From NCBI GenBank assembly GCA_021161105.1, contig JAGHBG010000254.1, positions 1 through 25,857 on the forward strand: a DNA stretch of 25,857 nucleotides, given 5' to 3'. Position numbers and translations under genes: made by a program. Below are positions 1 to 6,875 of this stretch, one piece after another (position 1 is the stretch's first letter; each line of letters opens with the position of its first letter). Under the pieces are notes generated by a model that saw only the letters and a list, made by a program, of their open reading frames with translations, was not told the origin of the DNA and did no database searches. This DNA is from Thermotogaceae bacterium. GTDB lineage: Bacteria; Thermotogota; Thermotogae; Thermotogales; Thermotogaceae.

Positions 1-214
1 AGATAAACCCGGAACCTACCCAATTTATAAGGGTGGGGAAAAAATAACAACTCTTATATTTAATGGTAAAAAAGCACGAGTAGTAAATTCTGTATGCCCT
101 TTAAAAATATGTGAGAAAATAGGATGGATTGAACCAGGAGGTGAAATAATCTGCGTGCCAAACAAGCTTGTGATAAAGTTCAAAGAAGCAAAGATAGACA
201 TCCAAACATGGTGA
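1..214 (+). CDS. NusG domain II family protein (C-terminal part only)
   Basis: An open frame enters from the left edge in frame 2 and ends at TGA 212-214. About 70 residues are visible. They contain the signature of the NusG_II (DUF1312-type) domain: a short beta-rich module with CPLKICEKIGWI followed by a PGGEIICVPNKLVI segment. Proteins of this type are usually small, exported or membrane-anchored, and often lie beside Gx-type membrane proteins, as here. The stop codon overlaps the next gene's ATG region (208-214), suggesting translational coupling. The N-terminus, including any signal anchor, is outside the window. The biochemical role of the family is not established. The family call is fairly secure from the cysteine-containing core motif. 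Confidence 0.8.
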   Translation, partial: DKPGTYPIYKGGEKITTLIFNGKKARVVNSVCPLKICEKIGWIEPGGEIICVPNKLVIKFKEAKIDIQTW

Positions 215-687
215 TAGCGTTTACTGCTGTTTTTATTGCTGCGGCCTCCGGAATTTACTTTTTAGAAGGCTTTATTCCTTTCCCGCTACCTGTTGGAAGA
301 TGGGGATTTTCTAATTCTGTGGTGTTATTTTACGCAGCAAATTTCCCTTTGAAACTTTCTTTAACCGTTGCTGCAGGTAAAACATTAATAGGAGCATTAT
401 TTTCAGGAAGAATCTTTTCTCCGCCGTTTTTTATGGGACTTTTTGGTTCAATTGCTGCTGCATTAGTAGAGACACTGCTTTTCAAGATTAAGTTGGGTTA
501 TGTTGGAGCAAGTCTTGCAGGTTCAGCTGTAAATAATACTGTACAGATGCTTGTAGGTGCAATTCTTATAAAGAGCCATTTCATATTTTCATTTTTGCCG
601 TTGTTTATCGTAGTAGGAAGCATATCTGCCCTGGCTAATGCCTACATTGCAAAGACTTTTGAAAAAGTATGGAGGGAATTAACATGA
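208..687 (+). CDS. Gx transporter family membrane protein (annotated elsewhere as heptaprenyl diphosphate synthase component I)
   Basis: A 159-residue, very hydrophobic protein with about five membrane segments. It has the family-typical G(R)WGFSN segment near residue 32 and a glycine/alanine-rich GASLAGSAVNNTVQ stretch near residue 100. This matches the family often labelled 'heptaprenyl diphosphate synthase component I', whose fold is thought to resemble the substrate-binding subunits of ECF-type transporters; the synthase label is probably misleading. It starts at ATG 208, 7 bases inside the preceding NusG-domain-II gene, and has no good ribosome site of its own, so it is probably translated by coupling. 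Its end forms an ATGA overlap with maf. The likely role is uptake of a small molecule or lipid precursor; the substrate is unknown. Confidence 0.75.
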   Translation: MVIAFTAVFIAAASGIYFLEGFIPFPLPVGRWGFSNSVVLFYAANFPLKLSLTVAAGKTLIGALFSGRIFSPPFFMGLFGSIAAALVETLLFKIKLGYVGASLAGSAVNNTVQMLVGAILIKSHFIFSFLPLFIVVGSISALANAYIAKTFEKVWRELT

Positions 688-1253
688 GAATAATATTGGC
701 ATCTTCATCTCCAAGAAGGAAGGAACTTTTAAAAAGGATAGGAATAGATTTTGAAGTTATTCCTCCAAAAACGACAGAAGAAAATATGAAGTGTAAAAAA
801 GATCCAGCTGAACTCGTAAAATATTTATCTTTTAAAAAAGCTAAAGAAGTTTATGAAAGAACCTTTGATGAAAGGTTAGTAATAGCTGCGGATACAATAG
901 TGGTTTTCAATGGTAAAATATTAGGGAAGCCTAAAACACCTCAAGAAGCTAAGAATTTTTTGATAACATTATCGGGAAAAAGTCATGAAGTTTACACAGG
1001 AGTATACTTCATCTGGGACGGTGGAGAGCATTTCCTCTCTGAAAAAACTGCAGTCTGGTTTAGAAAGTTACCAGATTACATTGTAGATAAATATATAAAA
1101 ATAGGCAGTCCTTTTGACAAAGCCGGAGGATATGGCATACAAGATTTGGGATCTGTGTTTGTTGAGAAAATAGAAGGAGATTTTTATAATGTTATGGGTT
1201 TTCCAATAGGTAAAGTCTGGAGTTTCTTATATAAGAAAGGTTGGTGGAGATGA
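684..1253 (+). CDS. maf: Maf family nucleoside triphosphate pyrophosphatase
   Basis: Cytoplasmic Maf/YhdE-type enzyme that hydrolyses non-canonical or excess nucleoside triphosphates to monophosphate plus pyrophosphate, a house-cleaning activity. The N-terminus carries the hallmark SSSPRRKELL. Further on are the acidic AADTIV motif, GKPKT and FDKAGGYGIQ. The glutamine after GYGI is typical of the dTTP/UTP-acting YhdE branch rather than the m7GTP-acting YceF branch. A longer reading from ATG 669 exists, but the GGAGG at 671-674 lies just upstream of ATG 684 and that ATG forms an ATGA overlap with the previous gene, so 684 is the better start (189 residues). The end overlaps radC by ATGA. The maf-radC order is, as I recall, that of Thermotoga maritima. 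Confidence 0.93.
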   Translation: MRIILASSSPRRKELLKRIGIDFEVIPPKTTEENMKCKKDPAELVKYLSFKKAKEVYERTFDERLVIAADTIVVFNGKILGKPKTPQEAKNFLITLSGKSHEVYTGVYFIWDGGEHFLSEKTAVWFRKLPDYIVDKYIKIGSPFDKAGGYGIQDLGSVFVEKIEGDFYNVMGFPIGKVWSFLYKKGWWR

Positions 1254-1891
1254 AACCCAGAGAGAGGTTGAAGCAATCTGGATCGGAAGCTTTATCAACG
1301 AAGGAATTAGTGGCCATACTCCTGAGAACCGGAGCAAACGGAATGGATGTTTTGAAGCTTTCCGAAAGGGTACTCGAAAAGTTTCCAACACTTAGCAGTT
1401 TATTCTCTGCCAGTGTAGACGAATTAACCTCTATAAATGGAATAGGACTTGCAAAAGCAACGGCTTTAAAAGCTGCTCTTGAGTTAGGAAAAAGGCTTTA
1501 TTTAGAAATTTCCGAGAAAAGATCTAAGTTTGATAAACCTGAGTTTGTTTATAATTTTTCAAAGGACTTGATTTTTAAGCAAGAAGAAGTATTGAGGGTA
1601 ATAGCAGTCAATAACGACTTAAGGTATATTTCTCATAGAGATTTTAGCGGATCAACATCTACTTTCATCGTTGTAACTATAAAAGATATATTCAGTTTTC
1701 TTATTAAAATATCTGCTGATGGATTCTTTCTCGTTCATAATCACAGATCAAATCCTAATCCCAGCAAGAATGACATAGAACTTACACTCAAAATTAAAAA
1801 CGCAGGTGATATACTTAACATTAAGTTAGTGGATCATATAATAATTCATCCAAAGGGGTACACAAGTTTGAAAACAGAGGGGCTGATATAA
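1250..1891 (+). CDS. radC: RadC family (UPF0758) JAB-domain protein, divergent
   Basis: RadC-type protein of 213 residues. The N-terminal half holds a helix-hairpin-helix (INGIGLAKATALKAA), and the C-terminal half a JAB/MPN metalloprotease-like domain. The JAMM metal motif is present but altered: HNHRSNPNPSKND at 1736-1774 replaces the usual HNHPSGxxxPSxxD and is one residue shorter between the second His and the Ser. The conserved 'PRE' segment before it reads IKDIF. The HxH and Asp ligands remain, so metal binding is still possible. The function of RadC is unresolved; the old DNA-repair assignment was withdrawn. ATG 1250 is preferred over TTG 1241 because AAAGG at 1236-1240 gives normal spacing and the ATG makes an ATGA overlap with maf. 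Confidence 0.88.
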   Translation: MKPRERLKQSGSEALSTKELVAILLRTGANGMDVLKLSERVLEKFPTLSSLFSASVDELTSINGIGLAKATALKAALELGKRLYLEISEKRSKFDKPEFVYNFSKDLIFKQEEVLRVIAVNNDLRYISHRDFSGSTSTFIVVTIKDIFSFLIKISADGFFLVHNHRSNPNPSKNDIELTLKIKNAGDILNIKLVDHIIIHPKGYTSLKTEGLI

Positions 1892-1892
1892 A

Positions 1893-3167
1893 ATGGAAAA
1901 CATAAACGATCCTGATCCTAAATTACTTAGTATACTAAAACTGAAAGAAGAATTAGAAAAAGATTTAAAAAAGATGGGAAAGTTTAGTGAAAAACCAATA
2001 ATGAGAAAGGAATCATCGAATGTATCAAGAAAAGTTAAAATTGAGTTAACACCATCATCAGTGGTGGATCCATCTAAGATTAATTCATTGTTTGATATAA
2101 ATTACCAGGATTACGGGGCATCAGACGAAAGTATTATTAAAGCACTCAAAAAGGCTGTTGTAAAAACCGGAAGCGTTAAGAAAAGAATTCTAACTGAAGG
2201 AATAATAAAGCTTCTTGACAGAAAATTTGATGAAGCTATAAAAATTTTTTCAGAGAATTCTGACCCAGAATTTAAATACATGTTAGGTGTAACAAAACTC
2301 TACAAGGGAGATGCAGATATACTTGACTACACTGTAAATTTCCTGAAAACGGATACAAAATCTTTCTATCCATTTCTTTTGATGGCTGAGATTTTAATTA
2401 GCCTTGGAAGATACTCAGAAGCTGCAAAATTTTTGGAAGCTTCATTCAAACTTTCAAAAAATCCTTATATAGGTCTTGTGCATAACCTTTACATAGGTAA
2501 TCATGGAGTTGCAAAAAAACTATTCAACATATGCACAAGTCGTGGTGGGTTCAAAACGCTTTTAGCCTTATTATCTATATATTTGGAGCCTGATTATGAC
2601 AAGGCTAAAAAAATAACCGAATCTGTTTTGAAAAAAGATGATGCATGTACGACAAGTATCGGTGGCTTTTGGACAGGAAAGATTCCTTCAAATGCGTTAG
2701 AAAGATTCCCATATTGCCCCAGAATTGCTGTTTATAAACTTTCCAGTAAGTACTACTCAGGTGAGGATATTTCGGAAAGTATCAGAAGTTATTTGTCAAA
2801 ATTCATAGATCCTCTGGTAACATTGTTTTTAGGCTTTTACTATTTCAATGAAGGTAAGAAGGAAGAAGCCGACAAACACTTCAAAAGATTTTTGAATATG
2901 ATTGAAAGCGTAAAAGTTTCAATAATAAAAGCCAGAACAATTTCTAAACCCGTTGGAATCAGAATGTTTCATGCGCCAGTTGACGGAGCTGTAATTAAGA
3001 CTTTATCCACATTGTCTTATGATTCACTAAATAACATTTTAATGGAATTAACAACTTCTACAGGGTATAGAAAATATGAGTTAGATGTAAAAGTAAAGTT
3101 CAATGATCCTGAAATTCTCAGACTTCTTTTTGGTTCGAGACATTGCAGGATGATCTACGGTGATTAG
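1893..3167 (+). CDS. TPR-like helical repeat protein of unknown function
   Basis: A 424-residue protein I cannot assign to a named family. It starts at ATG 1893 with AGAGGGG at 1876-1882, one base after the radC stop, so it is the last gene of this operon. The first ~65 residues are charged and low in complexity. Residues ~100-335 are alpha-helical with tetratricopeptide-like pairs, for example ILTEGIIKLLDRKFDEAIKIF, LLMAEILISLGRYSEAAKFLEASF and LFLGFYYFNEGKKEEADKHF. The last ~90 residues look more beta-rich. There is no signal peptide or membrane segment, so it is probably a cytoplasmic scaffold. Its place downstream of maf and radC gives little clue to its role. A terminator follows directly. 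Confidence 0.7.
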   Translation: MENINDPDPKLLSILKLKEELEKDLKKMGKFSEKPIMRKESSNVSRKVKIELTPSSVVDPSKINSLFDINYQDYGASDESIIKALKKAVVKTGSVKKRILTEGIIKLLDRKFDEAIKIFSENSDPEFKYMLGVTKLYKGDADILDYTVNFLKTDTKSFYPFLLMAEILISLGRYSEAAKFLEASFKLSKNPYIGLVHNLYIGNHGVAKKLFNICTSRGGFKTLLALLSIYLEPDYDKAKKITESVLKKDDACTTSIGGFWTGKIPSNALERFPYCPRIAVYKLSSKYYSGEDISESIRSYLSKFIDPLVTLFLGFYYFNEGKKEEADKHFKRFLNMIESVKVSIIKARTISKPVGIRMFHAPVDGAVIKTLSTLSYDSLNNILMELTTSTGYRKYELDVKVKFNDPEILRLLFGSRHCRMIYGD

Positions 3168-3168
3168 T

Positions 3169-3202
3169 AAAAAAGTGGTCAAACTTTCCGGGCCACCTTT
3201 TA
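3169..3202. terminator. Likely bidirectional intrinsic terminator between convergent genes
   Basis: Between the TPR-like gene (plus) and the branching-enzyme gene (minus) lies A-tract, GTGGTC, a 12-base loop, GGCCAC, C, T-tract. The six-base arms pair with one G-U wobble in the plus direction. In the minus direction the inner pair mismatches, but the stem is followed by TTTTTT. The element overlaps the stop codon of the minus-strand gene at 3200-3202. The stem is short, so strength is uncertain. Confidence 0.6.
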
Positions 3203-4789
3203 AATCGCATACACTTTGTAATCCACATCTGGGAATATGCCATCTATCCACTCATAATACGATAACTTTTTTTCGTCTATGTTTCCAGATTTATACATAT
3301 CGTAAAGTTCAAAAAATCTCTGTGCATGCTCCTTAATCCTGTCAACCGCATAATTTACACTGGTTCCTGTTGTTATTATAAAAGCCCAATCGCTTGATTG
3401 AAGAAGCAAAAGTTCTCTCGCCAATTGCTTTGCTAACCTGACCATAAGCTCATTTGACTCATCTACATTTTGCGCAACTTCCCTCATTCTTTCTTCAAAC
3501 TCATGCTGATGAGGGTATATCCAATCAGTTTTACCGTTAAGCCAAACTTCGTTGTATCCGTTTGCTCCCCAACTTGAAGCTGCAGGTGTAACAATTTGCA
3601 CTGTTTCAAGTCTATCCACTATTTCACCAGCTGTTGCAACCCTCAATTTTGTACCTGTCACATTTCTAAAGAACTCTTCCAAAAAGTAAACTCCTTCATA
3701 CCACCAATGACCAAAAAGTTCAGCATCAAAAGGTGCAACTATCACAGGTTCCACTCCGTTGAAAAGAGACTTTAAATTATGTGTTTGCGATAGTTTTTTA
3801 CTAATAAAATCGGACGCATGCTCCTTGACAGCTTGAAGAGCTTCATCTATATCATAATAATCTTTATCTGAAAGCGGAACGGATTTATCGGTGATTTTAT
3901 GATATTTTATTCCTGTGTTGATTCTGACACCGCTCTTATCTATATAAGGTTTTATGTATTCGTATTCCCTGTCAAAACCTATATCTCTGTAGAACTCCCT
4001 ATATCTACCGTCGCCTGGATATCCAGCATCTGCGCTCCAAACAAGTTCACTTGATTCAGGATCTCTCGCAAAGACAAAAACATCATTTGGAGTTACAACA
4101 GGTCTGTAAACACCATAATGTGGTCTTTCATCTGCATACCAGAATCCATGGGAATCAACAAAAAAATATTCGAGTCCATATTCAGCTAATATTTTGTCCA
4201 AGCCAGGATAATAAGCACATTCTGCAAGCCAGATACCTCTCGGTTTAACTCCCATGTATTTTTTATAAGTGTCAACTCCGATTTTAACCTGAGCTTTGAC
4301 AGCGTAGGGATGAATTTCCATCAAAGGCAAGTATCCATGCGTTGCGTTACATGTGAGAATATCAAGTTTTCCCTTTTCCATATACTCCTTGAATCCATTT
4401 AACATGTTTCTGTCGTATGAATAAAAGACCTCTAAAGTCTCTTGAAAATCCTTCAAATAATACTGAGCCGTCTTATGTTTTCTCGGATCCTCTTGAGCAG
4501 TTCTCTCAACTTCTTTTTTTACAAGCTCTATAAGTCTTTTCATGTGCCTTTCGAATTTATCCATCAAGTCTTTTGTGGTAAGCATCTCCATCAAAGGAGG
4601 AGTTATTGACATGGTAAGTCTGAAATTGACTCCATCGTTTTCTAATCTTTTGAACATTTTCAAGAGTGGAATGTACGTTTCGAACATACCTTCAAAAAGC
4701 CATCTTTCTTCTAAAAATTCTTCATACTCCGGGCGCCTCACATAAGGCAGATGCGCATGCAAAACAAAAATTATATAACCGGATGGCAT
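3200..4789 (-). CDS. GH57 1,4-alpha-glucan branching enzyme
   Basis: A 529-residue glycoside hydrolase family 57 enzyme that makes alpha-1,6 branches in glycogen-like glucan in the cytoplasm. GH57 regions are visible in order: HAHLPYV (residues 11-17), the ATHGYLPL segment (~149-156), GIWLAECAYYPG (~185-196) with E190 as the expected nucleophile, and PFDAELFGHWWYEG (~353-366) with D355 as the expected acid/base. The C-terminal helical part contains the SSDWAFII and VNYA segments typical of the branching-enzyme subfamily. Length matches the Thermotoga and Thermococcus enzymes. It starts at ATG 4789 one base inside the DUF4912 stop (TAATG) with GGTGGGGTG upstream, so it is translationally coupled to DUF4912. 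It was called alpha-amylase in older Thermotoga annotation. Confidence 0.93.
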   Translation of the reverse strand: MPSGYIIFVLHAHLPYVRRPEYEEFLEERWLFEGMFETYIPLLKMFKRLENDGVNFRLTMSITPPLMEMLTTKDLMDKFERHMKRLIELVKKEVERTAQEDPRKHKTAQYYLKDFQETLEVFYSYDRNMLNGFKEYMEKGKLDILTCNATHGYLPLMEIHPYAVKAQVKIGVDTYKKYMGVKPRGIWLAECAYYPGLDKILAEYGLEYFFVDSHGFWYADERPHYGVYRPVVTPNDVFVFARDPESSELVWSADAGYPGDGRYREFYRDIGFDREYEYIKPYIDKSGVRINTGIKYHKITDKSVPLSDKDYYDIDEALQAVKEHASDFISKKLSQTHNLKSLFNGVEPVIVAPFDAELFGHWWYEGVYFLEEFFRNVTGTKLRVATAGEIVDRLETVQIVTPAASSWGANGYNEVWLNGKTDWIYPHQHEFEERMREVAQNVDESNELMVRLAKQLARELLLLQSSDWAFIITTGTSVNYAVDRIKEHAQRFFELYDMYKSGNIDEKKLSYYEWIDGIFPDVDYKVYAI

Positions 4790-5577
4790 TACACCCCACC
4801 CTTTCCGGCTCCGCTTTTAACTCTTTCCCACATAAAAGACCCCCCACCAGAAGGTGACGGATTTTCAAGAACATTCATTGAAGAAACCCCTACAGCTCTT
4901 TCAACAGGTTTTATTATTACATCGCCAACCACAAAGACCCTCTTTTTCTTTGTTCTCAAATCAACCCACCTTTCTCTTGTGGAGGAAGATGGATAGTCCT
5001 TCGGAGCTTTACAAACATTGGATCTTATAAGCGGGACAAATTTTCCAACTGGATCCTTATATCCGAGTTCGACGAGATAATCGGCACCTGCAACCGGAAC
5101 ATTGAAGTAATAATTTTTTGTAAATCTTATGTCAACACTCACCTCAAAAGTTCTATGAGAGTTGCTACCATCGAATATAATGCACGTTACATCGTGTAGC
5201 CTTAATACTACTTTTGATCCGGGAGGAAGTAATTCTAAGGTTCTTATTGTATCAGGTGATAAATCCCAGTATGCGTGAAGCCAATGTGGATTTACTGACA
5301 TCAAAACAAGTTTATTTTTGCCATAAGTTTGCGGAAGCTCAGGGAGTTTCTCAGTTTCATTTTGGTATGAAACTTCACCAAAATTTGAAGTAGCATTTGC
5401 TCTTTTTTCCTCACTTTCTTTCAACCTTTTCATAATATCCTCCCTTATCACTTTCATAATATCTCTTTTTTTCATCCTTCTCTTGATTTTCACACCAAGC
5501 TCTTTAGCTTTTTTTCTCAAATCCTGGATTCGAGGGTCCGCGGCGAGCCATTCAAGAATTTCTTCATACATCAACAC
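4789..5577 (-). CDS. DUF4912 protein with N-terminal SAP/Rho_N-like domain
   Basis: 262 residues. Residues ~1-55 form a lysine-rich helical SAP/Rho-N-like module (DLRKKAKELGVKIKRRMKKRDIM). After a linker, residues ~85-205 match DUF4912, with the characteristic LMSVNPHWLHAYWDL and VELGYKDPVGKFVPLIRSN strands, an Ig-like beta sandwich rich in aromatic residues. The C-terminal ~50 residues are low in complexity, with a GGG run. DUF4912 genes commonly sit beside GH57 branching enzymes. The two genes here overlap by one base, suggesting a shared role in glucan assembly, but no activity is known. The start may be GTG 5577 (5 bases from GGGGGAG) or ATG 5571 (11 bases); I chose the former without certainty. 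A good promoter lies directly upstream. Confidence 0.8.
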   Translation of the reverse strand: MLMYEEILEWLAADPRIQDLRKKAKELGVKIKRRMKKRDIMKVIREDIMKRLKESEEKRANATSNFGEVSYQNETEKLPELPQTYGKNKLVLMSVNPHWLHAYWDLSPDTIRTLELLPPGSKVVLRLHDVTCIIFDGSNSHRTFEVSVDIRFTKNYYFNVPVAGADYLVELGYKDPVGKFVPLIRSNVCKAPKDYPSSSTRERWVDLRTKKKRVFVVGDVIIKPVERAVGVSSMNVLENPSPSGGGSFMWERVKSGAGKGGV

Positions 5578-5606
5578 AAAAACTCCCCCTTTGAGAGGCT
5601 ATGAAA

Positions 5607-5634
5607 ATTATAACATATTAAAAACAGTTGTAAA
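5607..5634 (-). promoter_or_regulatory. Sigma70-type promoter for DUF4912-branching enzyme operon
   Basis: On the minus strand, TTTACA (5634-5629) and TATAAT (5612-5607) are separated by 16 bases. The expected transcript start near 5600 leaves a leader of about 22 bases with a GGGGGAG ribosome site. The spacing and the perfect -10 make this the best promoter in the window. No convincing terminator separates it from the alcohol dehydrogenase upstream, so read-through may also occur. Confidence 0.75.
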
Positions 5635-5641
5635 CAGTTGT
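5622..5641. repeat. Tandem 10-bp direct repeat over the -35 box
   Basis: AAACAGTTGT occurs twice in immediate succession (5622-5631 and 5632-5641). The -35 box at 5629-5634 straddles the junction. A period of about one helical turn places both copies on the same DNA face, as expected for a cooperative regulator site. It could also be chance in AT-rich DNA, though a perfect 10-base tandem is uncommon. Confidence 0.6.
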
Positions 5642-5714
5642 GTGGGGGAGTTTCAGAGTAATATTTATCATTATTCTCATAAAATCACATAAAATAATCA
5701 AAAATTCTCAGAAA

Positions 5715-6863
5715 TCATTCAAAAGCAAGTTTCAATATAGCGATGATATCTTCTTTATAAAGGGGCTTAAGTTTTCCAAACGGAGATCTAATTGCAGCGT
5801 TTTCCGCTATTTTTCCTACATCCTCAAAAGATATTCCAACATCTTTTAAGGAAACAGGTGCACCCACCTTTTTAAGCCAACCCTTAAAAGCTTCTATACC
5901 TTCTTCTGCGTTGTTTTTACCAAAAATCTCCTTGGCAAATCTTTCAAATTTTTCTCTATCTTCATTCATCACATATCTCATCCATGCTGGCGTAACTATG
6001 GCGAGACCTGCACCATGTGCAATATCATAGAGGGCACTCAACGAATGTTCTATTATGTGGGATGACCAGTCACCTCCGTAAGAACCTACTGACGTTAATC
6101 CGTTTAAAGCAAGAGTAGCAGACCATGCAAGATTTGCTCTCCATTCGTAATTTGTAGGATTGTCTATTAGAATCTCAATTGCTTCCATAATAGTTTTTAT
6201 TATGGACTCCATTATCCTATCCATAACTTTTCTTCCTTTTGAACCATCAAAGTAATACTCCAGAACATGTACTATAGCGTCAACTCCTCCATAAACTGTT
6301 TGTTCTCTTGGTAAGCTAAACTGAACAGTTGGGTCAATAATCGATGCCTTTGGGAAGGATGTTGATGCCCAAAATGACCACTTTTCTTTTGTGTCTTCGT
6401 TAGTTATAACTGCACCGCCATTCATTTCTGAACCCGTAGCAGATATCGTCAAAACCACAAAAATAGGAAGAGATTTCTTAACCTTATACTTCCCGGTGAA
6501 AGCATCCCATATATCTCCATCGTAATAGAAACCTGCCGCAATAGTTTTTGCGCTGTCTATGACACTCCCACCACCAACAGCTAAAATAGCTTCTACATTT
6601 TCCCTCTTAGCAACATCTATAGCTTCCTTAACTTTGCTAAGCACGGGATTTGGTTTCACACCAGAAACTTCTACAAATTCTATAGAATTTCTCCTTAATG
6701 AATCCACAACAGAGTCGTACACACCATTCTTTTTTATCGAACCTCCACCATAAAGAAACAGTACTTTCTTATAGCCGTAATTTTTAATTTCATCTCCTAT
6801 TGCACCAACAGTACCTTTGCCAAAAACAACTTTCGTTGAATTATGAAAAACAAAATTGTTCAT
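5715..6863 (-). CDS. Iron-containing alcohol dehydrogenase (butanol dehydrogenase type)
   Basis: A 382-residue group III alcohol dehydrogenase that interconverts aldehydes and alcohols with NAD(P)H, probably disposing of reductant during fermentation. The N-terminal Rossmann-like part has YGGGSIKKNG (~39-48) and VGGGSVIDSAK (~96-106). The metal ligands fit D195 and H199 (GVDAIVH), H269 (SSHIIEH) and H283 (AHG), with the family's 14-residue spacing between the last two. The GGGSIKKNG stretch resembles NADPH-using BdhA/YqhD enzymes, so NADP(H) is the likely cofactor; the substrate is unknown. The gene lies 12 bases after nadE, with GGGAGGTG next to the nadE stop, so it is the last gene of the long minus-strand array. 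No clear terminator hairpin follows it. Confidence 0.92.
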   Translation of the reverse strand: MNNFVFHNSTKVVFGKGTVGAIGDEIKNYGYKKVLFLYGGGSIKKNGVYDSVVDSLRRNSIEFVEVSGVKPNPVLSKVKEAIDVAKRENVEAILAVGGGSVIDSAKTIAAGFYYDGDIWDAFTGKYKVKKSLPIFVVLTISATGSEMNGGAVITNEDTKEKWSFWASTSFPKASIIDPTVQFSLPREQTVYGGVDAIVHVLEYYFDGSKGRKVMDRIMESIIKTIMEAIEILIDNPTNYEWRANLAWSATLALNGLTSVGSYGGDWSSHIIEHSLSALYDIAHGAGLAIVTPAWMRYVMNEDREKFERFAKEIFGKNNAEEGIEAFKGWLKKVGAPVSLKDVGISFEDVGKIAENAAIRSPFGKLKPLYKEDIIAILKLAFE

Positions 6864-6875
6864 AAAAACACCTCC

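Noticed and set aside
5640..5714. Terminator expected after the alcohol dehydrogenase gene
   Set aside because: The stretch is AT-rich, but I found only a 4-base stem with a 1-base loop (TTCTGAGAA), too weak to call.
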